DNA from: Haliotis asinina
Taxonomy: Eukaryota > Mollusca > Gastropoda > Lepetellida > Haliotidae
Direction: 5' to 3'
Length of the DNA: 64,000 bases
Assembly (NCBI RefSeq): GCF_037392515.1
Contig: NC_090288.1
Coordinates: 2,625,501-2,689,500 of the forward strand
Numbering within the stretch: position 1 is the stretch's first letter; each line of letters begins with the position of its first letter. Positions 47,101-56,073 of this stretch are shown piece by piece. A program made the position numbers and the translations under genes. A model generated the notes under the pieces. The model had not been told where the DNA came from. It ran no database searches and was given only the letters and a program-made list of their open reading frames with translations.

Positions 47101-50100
47101 TGTAGATGACTACACCCTGTCGTAAAGTGCGATTGTAAAAACAACATCCTCCCTTCAAAGAATTAACCACCCTTGCGTTGATTGATTGCTCTTTATTGGT
47201 TAACTAAATTACTTAGAATAGCGGACATCATACAATAGGTGCCAGGTGTGCTATCTTGGGTGACCAGTGAGAGGTTTATCAGGTTTTCACCAACGAAAGA
47301 CGTGAAATGATGTGTTGCTTTAGACAGTTGTGTAAGACACGCGACACAGAGCAGGATTATTTACCAGCTGCAGATGAATGGAATACGATTGTTTTTACGT
47401 GGATATCGATACATTCCTGAACAAGGTAGTAGCCTGACTTTGTTGCTATAAAATTAGTCTGTTTTACATTCATTATTTGCATTTTGTCTTAATTTATTTG
47501 TTGTAGCATTCAGCAGAATCGATATGACAGAAAACACACACTAGATCGCGTATGTGTGTGAAATAGGATCCACATTGGCAATCTATACAATGTATAAATG
47601 TTGCTGTTATGTTAGAAATTTACTAAGAGTATAAGCAGACCGTGTGTTCTTTTATTAATTTTCAAAATCATACAAATATGACAATAAACTAATTAGGGTT
47701 ATGAGACAAAATATAGAGACGTATATTGGCTTCGGTATTTTTCCGTCCTAATAGTTTTTTACCATTTCTACCACTGGCAGATGATTAATCTTCAAAGTGT
47801 TTCATTTGTTTTCATAATACATTTGTAATGAAGTAAAAATGACTTCACCTCAGTTGATCTGTCTATAATTAAACTATCAGTTGCACATACGGACTGCGCA
47901 ACAGAGGTCACGAACCAGTCACGAATTCTGGGATATCATCTGGGTACTCACTGGAGAAAAACAATAACAAAGGTTTACACCAGTCCACGGAAATTGCTCC
48001 GCATCAGTGCCCCTTTAATACTACATATCGTGTGCTACTGAATGTCATTATCCAGGAGAAGTTTGCCAAGATGGCCGTGACTGTTTATGCCATGGAGAGC
48101 ATGGCGTACCTGACTGCTGGCATCCTGGACCAGTATGACAAACCTGACTGTGCTGTGGAAGCTGCAATGGTGAAGGTCAGTCATCACAATATTCAGAAGC
48201 TGAACAATTCAGGGATTTACAAGGGTCTGTGTATGTTTAGTCCAGAGGACACAGCTAGACTGGTCTGAGGCATGTAACACTGGGTGCATCTGTGATGGCA
48301 TATAGCACACTTCACTTATAGTCTGATTCTTGTGTAAGAAAATAAAAAGCAAGATTTACTGATGTCAACTTCTTTATTTTTATTGTGAATAACATGATGT
48401 TTAGGGTAAGGTTTATATGGATGGAATATACAGTTTCAGCTTTAAAGACCTTACATTTCCATGTGACTACAGCAGCAAATAATAGTTCATCAGTTGATGA
48501 AGCAGTGTTGTTAGGTGGTGCTGCTGTTGATGAAGTAGTGTTGTTAGGTGGTGCTGCTGTTGATGTTGCAGGTGTTAGGTGGTGCTGCTGCTGTTGATGA
48601 AGTAGTGTTGTTAGGTGGTGCTGCTGTTGATGTTGCAGGTGTTGTTAGGTAGTGCTGCTGTTGATGAAGTAGTGTTGTTAGGTGGTGCTGCTGTTGATGA
48701 AGTAGTGTTGTTAGGTGGTGCTGCTGTTGATGTTGCAGGTGTTGTTAGGTGGTGCTGCTGTTGATGTTGCAGGTGTTGTTAGGTGGTGCTGCTGTTGATG
48801 TTGCAGGTGTTGTTAGGTGGTGCTGCTGTTGATGAAGTAGTGCTGTTAGGTGGTGCTGCTGTTGATGTTGCAGGTGTTGTTAGGTGGTGCTGCTGTTGAT
48901 GAAGTAGTGTTGTTAGGTGGTGCTGCTGTTGATGTTGCAGGTGTTGTTAGGTGGTGCTGCTGTTGATGTTGCAGGTGTTGTTAGGTGGTGCTGCTGTTGA
49001 TGAAGTAGTGTTGTTAGGTGGTGCTGCTGTTGATGTTGCAGGTGTTGTTAGGTGGTGCTGCTGTTGATGAAGTAGTGTTGTTAGGTGGTGCTGCTGTTGA
49101 TGAAGTAGTGTTGTTAGGTGGTGCTGCTGTTGATGTTGCAGGTGTTGTTAGGTGGTGCTGCTGTTGATGAAGTAGTGCTGTTAGGTGGTGCTGCTGTTGA
49201 TGTTGCAGGTGTTGTTAGGTGGTGTTGATGTTGCAGGTGTTGTTAGGTGGTGCTGCTGTTGATGTTGCAGGTGTTGTTAGGTGGTGCTGCTGTTGATGAA
49301 GTAGTGTTGTTAGGTGGTGCTGCTGTTGATGTTGCAGGTGTTGTTAGGTGGTGCTGCTGTTGATGAAGCAGTGTTGTTAGGTGGTGCTGCTGTTGATGTT
49401 GCAGGTGTTGTTAGGTGGTGCTGCTGTTGATGAAGTAGTGTTGTTAGGTGGTGCTGCTGTTGATGTTGCAGGTGTTGTTAGGTGGTGCTGCTGTTGATGA
49501 AGCAGTGTTGTTAGGTGGTGCTGCTGTTGATGAAGCAGTGTTGTTAGGTGGTGCTGCTGTTGATGTTGCAGGTGTTCAGCTCCGAGGGGTGCTGGACCTG
49601 TGTCAGCGAGTGTCTGCAGACTCTGGGTGGACTGGGCTACATGAAGGACTACCCCTATGAGAGGTTCCTCCGTGATGCCAGGATTCTCCTCATATTCGAG
49701 GTACAAATAAGGGCATCATTTTAGCAAGTCTTTATTGTGTGATTATAGTTTGATGATTTTGAATATCATTCATCATGTTGACCCAAGTGGTGAAAAATTG
49801 GAAAATTTGCATTGCTGTAAGATAATGATATTCCATTTCAGCTTTTTGATTACAGGATGAGTGTATGTAAGATCGGGAAGATACAATTTTTCATTGTTTA
49901 TGTCTGAATGGTCTAATCTACTTAGTTCATGGCTATGGTTGTATGTGTAGTAATCCTGAGATGTGCAAAGAACAACATTTTGATAATGTTATTTCAAGAG
50001 ATGTTCAAGGAAACTGTGTTTCTTTGTGAGAACATCAGCCAGGGTCATTACACAAAACACACTCTTCCAGCTTTTGCCCGTGGTGTTTCAGTATAAAAGT

Positions 50101-53062
50101 TAGTGAATGCCAGGTGAAAGCCAAAAGGAGCTATCATTTGTGGTGGAATAATCTCATTGTTCTGATTTGTTTGATTGGCATTACTAGAAGCTGGTAAGTG
50201 ATAAGAGGGTAAGATTCTTTATGGATAACAACTTCTTTATTGCATATGATGCGACGTTTCGGTATGGATCCTTATACCGTTGTCTTCCATAAAGAATCTT
50301 ACCCTCTCATTGTTCTGGTGAATAAGGATAGGAAATTTAATAAGGAAAACAAGCAGTAATATCCTGTTACTTGTAAATTTTTCTGTGACTATTTCAGGGC
50401 ACTAATGAGATCCTGCGACTGTTTATTGCCCTGCAAGGAATTCAGCATGCTGGCAAGGAACTGAAAGAATTGGTCAAGTAGGTTCCAATATATCCTGTAA
50501 AACCTGCAGGCTGGGATAGACAGATGGTGTGAGGGTGGGGTATTGATGGTGTGAGGGTGGGGTATTGATAGTTGGAGGGTTGGGATATTGGTAGTGTGAG
50601 GGTGGGGGTATTGATAGTATGAGGGTAGGGATATTGATAATGAGTGTGAAAAGGGAGGTGGGGCTGTTGTTGTTAAGGTGTAAGGTTTAGGGGCTTGGGG
50701 CATGGTAAGTTGATGTGGAAGGAACAACAATTGTGTGACACATGCCAAGTTCACATAGACATTTGTTAGCAGTATGTCTCAGTGTCAGACATATCCCGCA
50801 ATCCCTGTTTCTTGCAAAACAGGAAACTGCGGAACCCAATGGCTAACCCAGGACTGGTGTTCTCCACTGCTGTTGGCCGACTGAAGAGTTCTGACAACCC
50901 CAAGCTGTCACTCCGTCTCAATGAAGAAGTGCATCCCAGTCTCCAGGTAACAGTTGTATAACTCCACCATGTCTCATCACTTGGTACTATCAGCTGACTA
51001 TTGACTCACTCTAGGCAGTCACTGCAGAGGGTTGATGGTTTGATTCCCAGCCTTGTTAAGCTCTAGGAATTATGGGGATTGAACAGAGTTGGTATACTGT
51101 TTCTTGAGACAAAGTGTATTATAATAGTGGCATGGTATCTAAATGTAAGTAGTTATTATAAACTCCATAATTCCAAACTAGCTCACATGCATGACTGCTA
51201 ATGTGGAAGTTCACCAAACTAGTTAACCTGATCATGATGGTATGACATCTAGACCTGTATGCTTTCTACTGGAAGTTGCAGAACATGTTGTATTATTTTG
51301 CAGAACTTTCATGTACTGGTATCATAATTTCAGGATTCCTCTGCCATGCTGGAGAGGGGAGTTCTTCGATTCCAGAGGGCTGTGGAAGCAGTTCTCACCA
51401 AACATGGAAATGTAAGTTACAGTCATGAGTCAATTCTTGTAAACAGCTGTTCCATTTCAAAACCTACATCAACACCTAACTAACCTATCAAATGTTATCT
51501 TATGCCAATTGTGAACATCAATGGTTATGTTGTTGATCACTGGATTGTCTGATCCATACTAAATTATGTACTGACTGTCACCATACAGCTGGGATATGCA
51601 GCTGAGTGTAGTATTAGGTAATGATCATGGAATGTAAAGTTGATGCTGACTACACAAAAGGCTCCATTCACTCCTGTGCTGTGTCACTTTGATCAGGTTT
51701 ACATAAACAGAACTTCCATGTTTTTTCTTTTCAGAAAGTTATTCATGAGCAGTTGGAGCTGAAGCGTCTTGCTGATATTGCCATCGACCTGTATGCCATG
51801 ACAGCCTGTATTGGACGTTCGTCGAGGTCCTACTGTATAGGTCTCCGCAACGCCGACCATGAGGTCTGTACTTGTTAGGTGCATATGCACCTGAATGTGG
51901 CCCCAAATATACCAATTCCTCTTCCTGTTGTGTCAGAATTATTAACAACAAAGATGCCAAAACTGAAATCAATGTCAGTCATTTGTGATACATGATAGTG
52001 CATGAGAGATACATCTGGAAATGTTCAAATGTTACAGTCCAATTGCATCTTACATTACAAATACACATTTTTGCATTGATTATTTTGTGATTGATATCTT
52101 GTATTTCCAGCTTGTCCTGGCCAAGACATTTTGCAATGAGGCCTACTTGAGGATAGACGAGAAGCTGAAGGAACTAGCAATGGGTTTGTCCTTATATACA
52201 CTTGCACTTTGTTATCCATTTCCTGATCCCTTTCCTGAGTGACAGACTGTGTTTATCCCTGTGGGCTATGGAATAAATATGGACCTCTAGAACAAATAAA
52301 CACTGACTCTGGTAATAACTGAGTCTAACAAATTGCAGGTAACATTCATCTCATATCATGCACATTTTGGTATGAAGAAACATTATACTGTGAATGACAG
52401 CATTTCAAAGCATATATCCTCAAACATGCATGAGTATTTCAAAGCATTAGGATTAGTGAATTGTGGAGCTTCATAAGCGATGGTCACTGCCCATACTTCA
52501 ACAAAGCTGATAACAATGCGGCTCTATTATTTTTTGTATAGAACAGGTCCAAGGTTCTTTCATTTGATAGAATGGATAATCATATATGTTCATAATTTGT
52601 CATACTACTTTCTTATCTGTGGGAAATAATGAGGAGAGTGGTGTTACCTCCGAAATGCACAGTATGATAATTGCAGACTTCTCACTAAAGATTTGTTGTT
52701 AGAATCTGCAACCGAGTATATTCTCGTAGTAACATGTGACAAGAGAATTAATGAGTCTAGCTTGCTAACTACGTACATACATATCATATGCAGAGATCAA
52801 TGTTTTTCATGTCAGCCAAAAATCTGTAGTGTACACACTTTCAACATTTAGCTAGAATATTGCACAGTGTGGGGTAAAAAACATTTACACAAAGTGACTC
52901 TTAAGAGATCTTCCACTTACAGCTGTTTCTAATGTAACAGATGCACACAAATTTGTTTCAGGTCCAGTAGCGAACATGGATGCAAACTATCGCCAGATCG
53001 CAGAGACAATATTTAAGAATGGTGGATACGCTGCTGAGCACCCCCTACAGAGGAACTGGTAG
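32119..53062 (+). CDS. ACAD9: Acyl-CoA dehydrogenase family member 9, 18 exons
   Basis: Exons: 32119-32325, 37240-37333, 37842-37943, 38944-39050, 41146-41246, 41777-41927, 43832-43934, 44534-44607, 45148-45223, 45631-45701, 48056-48175, 49572-49700, 50398-50477, 50823-50946, 51334-51411, 51735-51863, 52111-52183, 52962-53062. Phases agree throughout; the product is 639 aa (human 621). Residues 1-17, [17 protein letters not shown], form a mitochondrial presequence. The dehydrogenase core runs from about 95 to 480, with flavin/substrate motifs [14 protein letters not shown] and [10 protein letters not shown]. The catalytic base is Glu445 in [14 protein letters not shown]. An ACAD9/VLCAD-type C-terminal domain follows. 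GIRGSNTCEVHF and DYPYER match ACAD9, not VLCAD (GIKASNTAEV). In vertebrates ACAD9 oxidises long-chain acyl-CoA and acts with ECSIT and NDUFAF1 in complex I assembly. Intron 8 starts with GC. An in-frame TTG at 32092 is ignored. Confidence 0.95.
32395..32530 (+). repeat. tRNA-derived SINE (family B) copy in ACAD9 intron 1
   Basis: The head carries A-box-like GGGTAGCCAAGTAGTAAAGC and B-box-like GGGTTCGATTCC, as in tRNA-derived SINE promoters. It begins about 70 bp after the exon 1 donor. Confidence 0.85.
33130..33300 (+). repeat. SINE (family B) copy nested in the inverted-repeat element
   Basis: GGTTCGAATTCC, CCATTTCTGGTGTCGCCCGT, GGAATATCGCTGAACACCGG and the tail CACTCACTCAC give the body and tail of the SINE; the A-box half is diverged. 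Confidence 0.7.
33477..34772 (-). mobile_element. Tc1-like DNA transposon, apparently complete
   Basis: The element is 1296 bp, flanked by TA at 33475-33476 and 34773-34774. Its inverted repeats of about 27 bp share GGTTCA-AATTATTGAGAAT; the left starts CAGTATGG and the right complement TAGTCTGG. It contains one uninterrupted transposase frame on the minus strand. It lies in ACAD9 intron 1, antisense to the host gene. Confidence 0.95.
33579..34580 (-). CDS. Tc1/mariner transposase, DD34E, full length
   Basis: The 333-aa frame carries an N-terminal helix-turn-helix pair (about 1-110) with a GRPR-type linker at GAGRPRK (53-59). The DDE catalytic core has Asp147 (FTDESSIW), Asp230 (QQDNDPKHT) and Glu265 (NPIENIWG). 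The last two are separated by 34 residues, the Tc1 signature. The length is normal for the family (about 330-350 aa) and no internal stop is present. The enzyme cuts and pastes DNA at TA sites by binding its terminal repeats. Terminal repeat divergence is low, so it may be a young insertion; activity cannot be judged from one copy. Confidence 0.95.
   Translation of the reverse strand: MSAEVKRRLIFELCNQGIDDVNTLAERTGTPLSTVYRIRKNFKEGKDFGHQKGAGRPRKLDFSDRVRLGILASKKQRTSISNIRYELIERGSTVVSKSTVRRNLIDLGWEKKTGIPSPLMKQEHKDRRVEWCLAHENFDWENVIFTDESSIWVYPNNVKIWTKSASAPLYRRPKYSPKFHAWGGISLLGTTPLCVFEGNLTSQRYTNILDNFLLPSAHVFYGNDWILQQDNDPKHTAKHAKQWFQEKNVTALPFPASSPDLNPIENIWGMMKKCVNQKGLTKIEDMKREVVRYWDSITHKTLTSLIGSMPTRLRLCHEAQGDLIKYLIVTYTT
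36180..36462 (+). repeat. Family A interspersed repeat copy with tail
   Basis: This is the most complete copy: GTAAGAGGCGAGTAACGGGA, GTTCCCAATTGCGTAGATCG, TGGAATATTGCTGAGTGCAG, CGTAAAACTAAACTC and ACTCACTCACT. It defines the direction and tail used for the family. Confidence 0.9.
36513..36906. mobile_element. 390-bp MITE in ACAD9 intron 1
   Basis: Inverted repeats of about 40 bp share TTGATT, CATCCTCGATATC, CCAG and ACGTTCC-like words (left 36515-36555, right complement 36864-36906). There is no coding capacity and the family is unknown. The element lies about 330 bp upstream of exon 2. Confidence 0.7.
38035..38205 (-). repeat. Family A interspersed repeat copy in ACAD9 intron 3
   Basis: CAGTGATCAACAGCATGAGC, ATCTGCGCAGTTGGGAACCG and CACCTCTTATGACAAGCATA identify it; the tail end is missing. 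Confidence 0.75.
39200..40960. repeat. Degenerate 42-bp minisatellite in ACAD9 intron 4
   Basis: Units carry GGTCTAATAGTAGCC(A/C)TAA, then CA(C)TG-CATGATATATAT. They are nearly identical at 40400-40545 and diverged elsewhere. The array is split by the TA-flanked element at 39315-40322, with array sequence on both sides (39200-39312 and 40325-40960). Confidence 0.8.
39315..40322. mobile_element. 1008-bp TA-flanked element, pogo/Tigger-like ends
   Basis: It is flanked by TA at 39313-39314 and 40323-40324. Inverted repeats share CAGTGGACTCTG and CAATA, with GCCGGTTTT further in on both sides. The CAGT start and TA target fit the Tc1/mariner-pogo superfamily. No transposase frame is present, so it is non-autonomous. 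Confidence 0.75.
41928..43831 (+). other. ACAD9 intron 6
   Basis: The 1.9-kb intron has no exon-like frame with good splice context. It contains diffuse repeat-like sequence (42290-42470, 43190-43340) but no element with clear ends. Confidence 0.5.
44375..44515 (+). repeat. Family A interspersed repeat, diverged, in ACAD9 intron 7
   Basis: ATTGATGCTCATGATACCAA, CACTGGATTTTCTGGTCCAA and GTTAAACTTCAAAC give a recognisable but worn copy next to exon 8. Confidence 0.6.
45963..48014. mobile_element. 2052-bp TTAA-flanked element in ACAD9 intron 10
   Basis: TTAA at 45959-45962 and 48015-48018 flank perfect 19-bp inverted repeats, AGGGGCACTGATGCGGAGC. TTAA targets are the mark of piggyBac-type transposons, so a non-autonomous piggyBac-like element is the best guess. 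No transposase is seen. Inside is an 81-bp tandem duplication (46217-46297 and 46298-46380). Its right end lies only 41 bp upstream of exon 11. Confidence 0.8.
48496..49576 (+). repeat. 33/34-bp minisatellite containing the exon 12 splice acceptor
   Basis: About 32 units alternate between a 33-bp type (GATGAAGTAG start) and a 34-bp type (GATGTTGCAGG start), sharing TGTTGTTAGGTGGTGCTGCT. The word TTGCAGGTGTT occurs 17 times; the last copy is the true acceptor and first five bases of ACAD9 exon 12 (49572). The array therefore crosses the intron-exon boundary. Confidence 0.95.
50204..50307. repeat. Perfect 22-bp fold-back in ACAD9 intron 12
   Basis: Arms at 50204-50225 and 50286-50307 are exact complements (AGAGGGTAAGATTCTTTA and two TGGA bases). 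The loop has a second small inverted repeat, CGGTATGGATCC...ATACCG. The motif GCGACGTTTCGGTAT links it to a fragment at about 11930-12000, so it is an interspersed repeat. Confidence 0.75.
51485..51615 (+). repeat. Family A interspersed repeat, diverged, in ACAD9 intron 15
   Basis: TTGTTGATCACTGGATTGTC and TACAGCTGGGATATGCAGCT identify a worn copy. Confidence 0.6.
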
Positions 53063-54455
53063 TAAGGAGACAACTCTTCCTGGATGCTATGCACACGTCT
53101 GCTTCACCAGATTCATATTTGCAAAGAAAGTTTGTTAATTTGAACGTGTTCACGTTAGGAACACAAAGCCATGTACAATATCATCCAAGTCCTAAAACTG
53201 TATGAAGTGATTTTCACACTGTGTCAGAGGTATAAACCTTAAACTTGAGGAAAAGAATCACTTCCATCTCAGGTTAGAATTGAATCATATGTATTAGCAA
53301 GTCCTGATAAAGACTTGCCTAAAACTGAGGTCCCAAATGATTGCTATCATTCTGATAAGCTCTACAGACATTTGTTCCTTTAGCAAAAATATCTATGGAT
53401 AATAATTTCATTCAGATTTTTGAGTTTTCATCCATGGCTCTCAATAGTGGAACGAAATGTTTTAGACATAGAGCTACATCTGATTATCCGACTGCACATA
53501 TTGTTCTCCTTTGGGACTGTTATACAATGTGTTGGGTGCCAGGTGAAATATTTGGCTTGTTTCATAGGATATCAGATTAAGATGAAGGGTTCATTTGCAA
53601 GATGAAAATTACTTGTATCATTCTGTTTTCCTGTCATTATTAATTTATGTCCTTATGATGTCAATCACTCATCCTTGATTCGTTATAAAGAAAATTCCAG
53701 TGTTTCTTTGCAGTTCAATGGATGTAATGTGTTGTGAACAAAGGTGTTAGGTTAATCAGTCCATTGTATTTATTCCTTCACAAATATCATTACGGTATTA
53801 TTCAAATGTGCTCCCTACCTCCATAAAACCAGAGCTGGAAATATTCAGCATCACAGATATTGGGGTCAGGTTATGGAATCTCTGATGGTTCAGGTGTCTT
53901 GCAGAAGCAATTTAGTGATTATTGGGAAATCTTGGAGTGTTTTCTCTCCTGTGTACACCAGTTTGTAACATTCAAACCCACACCCAAATGGGACAAAAAA
54001 AAGTACTTGAATTTATACTAAGAGCGTGTAATCCCAAATATGAGATATGTTACATTTGACCACTTTCTAAATGGCATTGTGTAGTCATGCCAATTTGTGT
54101 AAGAAAGTATTAATTTCACAAAAGAGAAGAAAACACTTAATTCTGTCAAGTGGCATCTGTTAAATTAATCATGGCAAGTGTTTCTGAACATCTTTTCAGT
54201 GGTATATAATGATAATGATGCTAAGTACCAGTTCTGTAAAAGGTTGATGTGTATCGTGATTGGATGTGCCTTGAGATTTTTCACCTGAAATACCAAGAAA
54301 GTAATTTTGATGTTCTGTATATTTACTTGTGTCTGTGATTATAAATCAGCAGTGTATTAATCAGGAATTGTATCAAACATGCTGCCATGACCAGCTTGTA
54401 GATTCACACCTTGAACATATTGTACAATTTGATGGATTATGAAAACACGAATGTA

Positions 54456-54461
54456 AATAAA
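54456..54461 (+). terminator. Candidate ACAD9 polyadenylation signal
   Basis: AATAAA lies 1.39 kb past the stop codon and is the first canonical hexamer I noticed. Use is unproven. Confidence 0.35.
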
Positions 54462-54544
54462 TCATTGATATGTGAATGTTGTATTGAAGAACTGATGTAC
54501 ACGTTCATGTGAAGATGTATCAAAGTACCTGCTTAAGGCAAGAC

Positions 54545-54690
54545 TTACTGAATCTAGACCAGACAATCCATTAATCAACAGCATAAGCATCAGAAATGAG
54601 CTTCACACTTTGTACCCTGTTCAAAGCCTGTGTGACAAGCAAAGTGCTATAACCACTGGGCTAGTCCCTGGGGACACTATGTTGCAATCA
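54545..54690 (-). repeat. Fragmentary family A plus family B repeat
   Basis: GACCAGACAATCCATTAATC comes from family A. GAGCTTCACACTTTGTACCC and TAACCACTGGGCTAGTCCC come from the family B head. Confidence 0.55.
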
Positions 54691-55744
54691 AAGTGATCAT
54701 ATCTCTCATACTTTAACATAGGCTTATGATGTCATTGCAAGTTCTCATGGGATTGAGACCCATGACCAAGCAAGGAAGCAAGCCACTCCTTTTTCAGAGA
54801 AACAAAGAGTGTTTATGAACCAAGGTGTGTTTACTGACAAACATTTTCTTGTTGAAATTCTAACTGGTAATGTCTTATAATATAGATGAGTTAGGATGGT
54901 TAAACTCCACTTCTAACCATATCACAGCAAGGGATATGGAGTCACACCTTAAACCAAAGGGACTCAAACCCAGGCCTTTGGCATCATAAGACTTACCCAC
55001 TGCCCTTAAGATAGACGAGGTTGGATATAGATGATGCCAACCCTAGCCATCTCAGTGATATCACAAGCTCTTATACACAGGTCCAAAATGCTAAGTCTGA
55101 AGAGGAACCTGGGCAACACGACCATGCTTGTGTCTTTCCAATAATGGATTGGGCACATTTAACCATGAGAAATTCCACAGCTATTGCACTTATTTACTGA
55201 TGAAAACAAGTATGAGAATGGTGCAATATTGACAAGGTCCATGCACATCACTAAAGTTTGAATGAAACCATCAAAGCAGCCAAAGAAAAGTATACTATGT
55301 CAGTCCACTGGTTTCCGCAGTTGTCAGGGCTGTCTTTTTCCGAATTAACTTTCTTTGAATGATAAATGTTCAAATCATGTTGGATTGAACATCAAAGATA
55401 TGATGCGAATTCACCAAAGAGGCATTAACAACATAGATGACAGGATTTGTATCCTTATCCTGTAATATTTCATATTCTGTCTGTAAGAATCTTGAACATT
55501 TGTTCCTAAGCTTCAAATAGAAAAAAGACACTATAGAGGCATGTGAAAAGGTTGGATGCATAGCAGATTCTGCTATTTATAGCCCATCTGGAAATGCTCT
55601 ATTGATTCTTGAACAGTTCCTTATTAATTCCAGGCAAATATTTTCAGCATTAATTTGTAATGAAATAAAAGGGAATGTGAATGAATCTACTGTAACATGA
55701 GCCTCCTACTGGGATACATAACTGCAGTTCTGTAGCATTACACC

Positions 55745-55990
55745 ACTTTGAACCTGTGAAGGTCCAGGTTAGAATATTGGTCTTCAGGTATTGGCCCTGT
55801 TGTAAGAGGAAACTAATGGGATCAGCTGGTCAGGCTTGCTGACTTGGTTGACATGTCATCGGTTCTCAATTGCACTGACGAATGCTCATGCTGTTCATGA
55901 CTGGAAACTCGAATAATTACTAACTGCCACCATTTAGCTGGAAGGTTGCTCAGTGCAGCATAAAACTAAACTCACTCACTCACTCACTCA
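55745..55990 (+). repeat. Family A interspersed repeat copy with (ACTC)n tail
   Basis: GTCAGGCTTGCTGACTTGGT, GACATGTCATCGGTTCTCAA and CATAAAACTAAACTC with ACTC repeats show a nearly full copy just downstream of RPL18A. Confidence 0.85.
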
Positions 55991-56042
55991 TAACTACGAT
56001 AATTGTTTGAAAAGATGAAAACAGACTTGTTTCCCCTTGTTA

Positions 56043-56048
56043 TTTATT
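56043..56048 (-). terminator. Polyadenylation signal of RPL18A
   Basis: AATAAA on the minus strand begins about 25 nt after the stop codon, fitting the very short 3'UTRs of ribosomal protein genes. Confidence 0.65.
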
Positions 56049-56073
56049 TGCTGCTGTACACAATATGGACCAC

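Larger units (their letters stand above)
53063..56042. other. ACAD9 3'UTR and the gap before RPL18A
   Basis: ACAD9 runs 3'-to-3' with RPL18A. The first 1.4 kb is probably 3'UTR. Beyond it are a family A/B fragment pair (54545-54690) and a family A copy (55745-55990). No gene is supported between the two. Confidence 0.55.

Noticed and set aside
48385-49660. Open frames through the minisatellite as an alanine/valine-rich protein
   Set aside because: They are a by-product of a 33-bp unit divisible by three and are intronic to ACAD9.
32119-53062. Assignment of the dehydrogenase as VLCAD (ACADVL)
   Set aside because: [32 protein letters not shown] and [12 protein letters not shown] fit ACAD9 better than the VLCAD equivalents.
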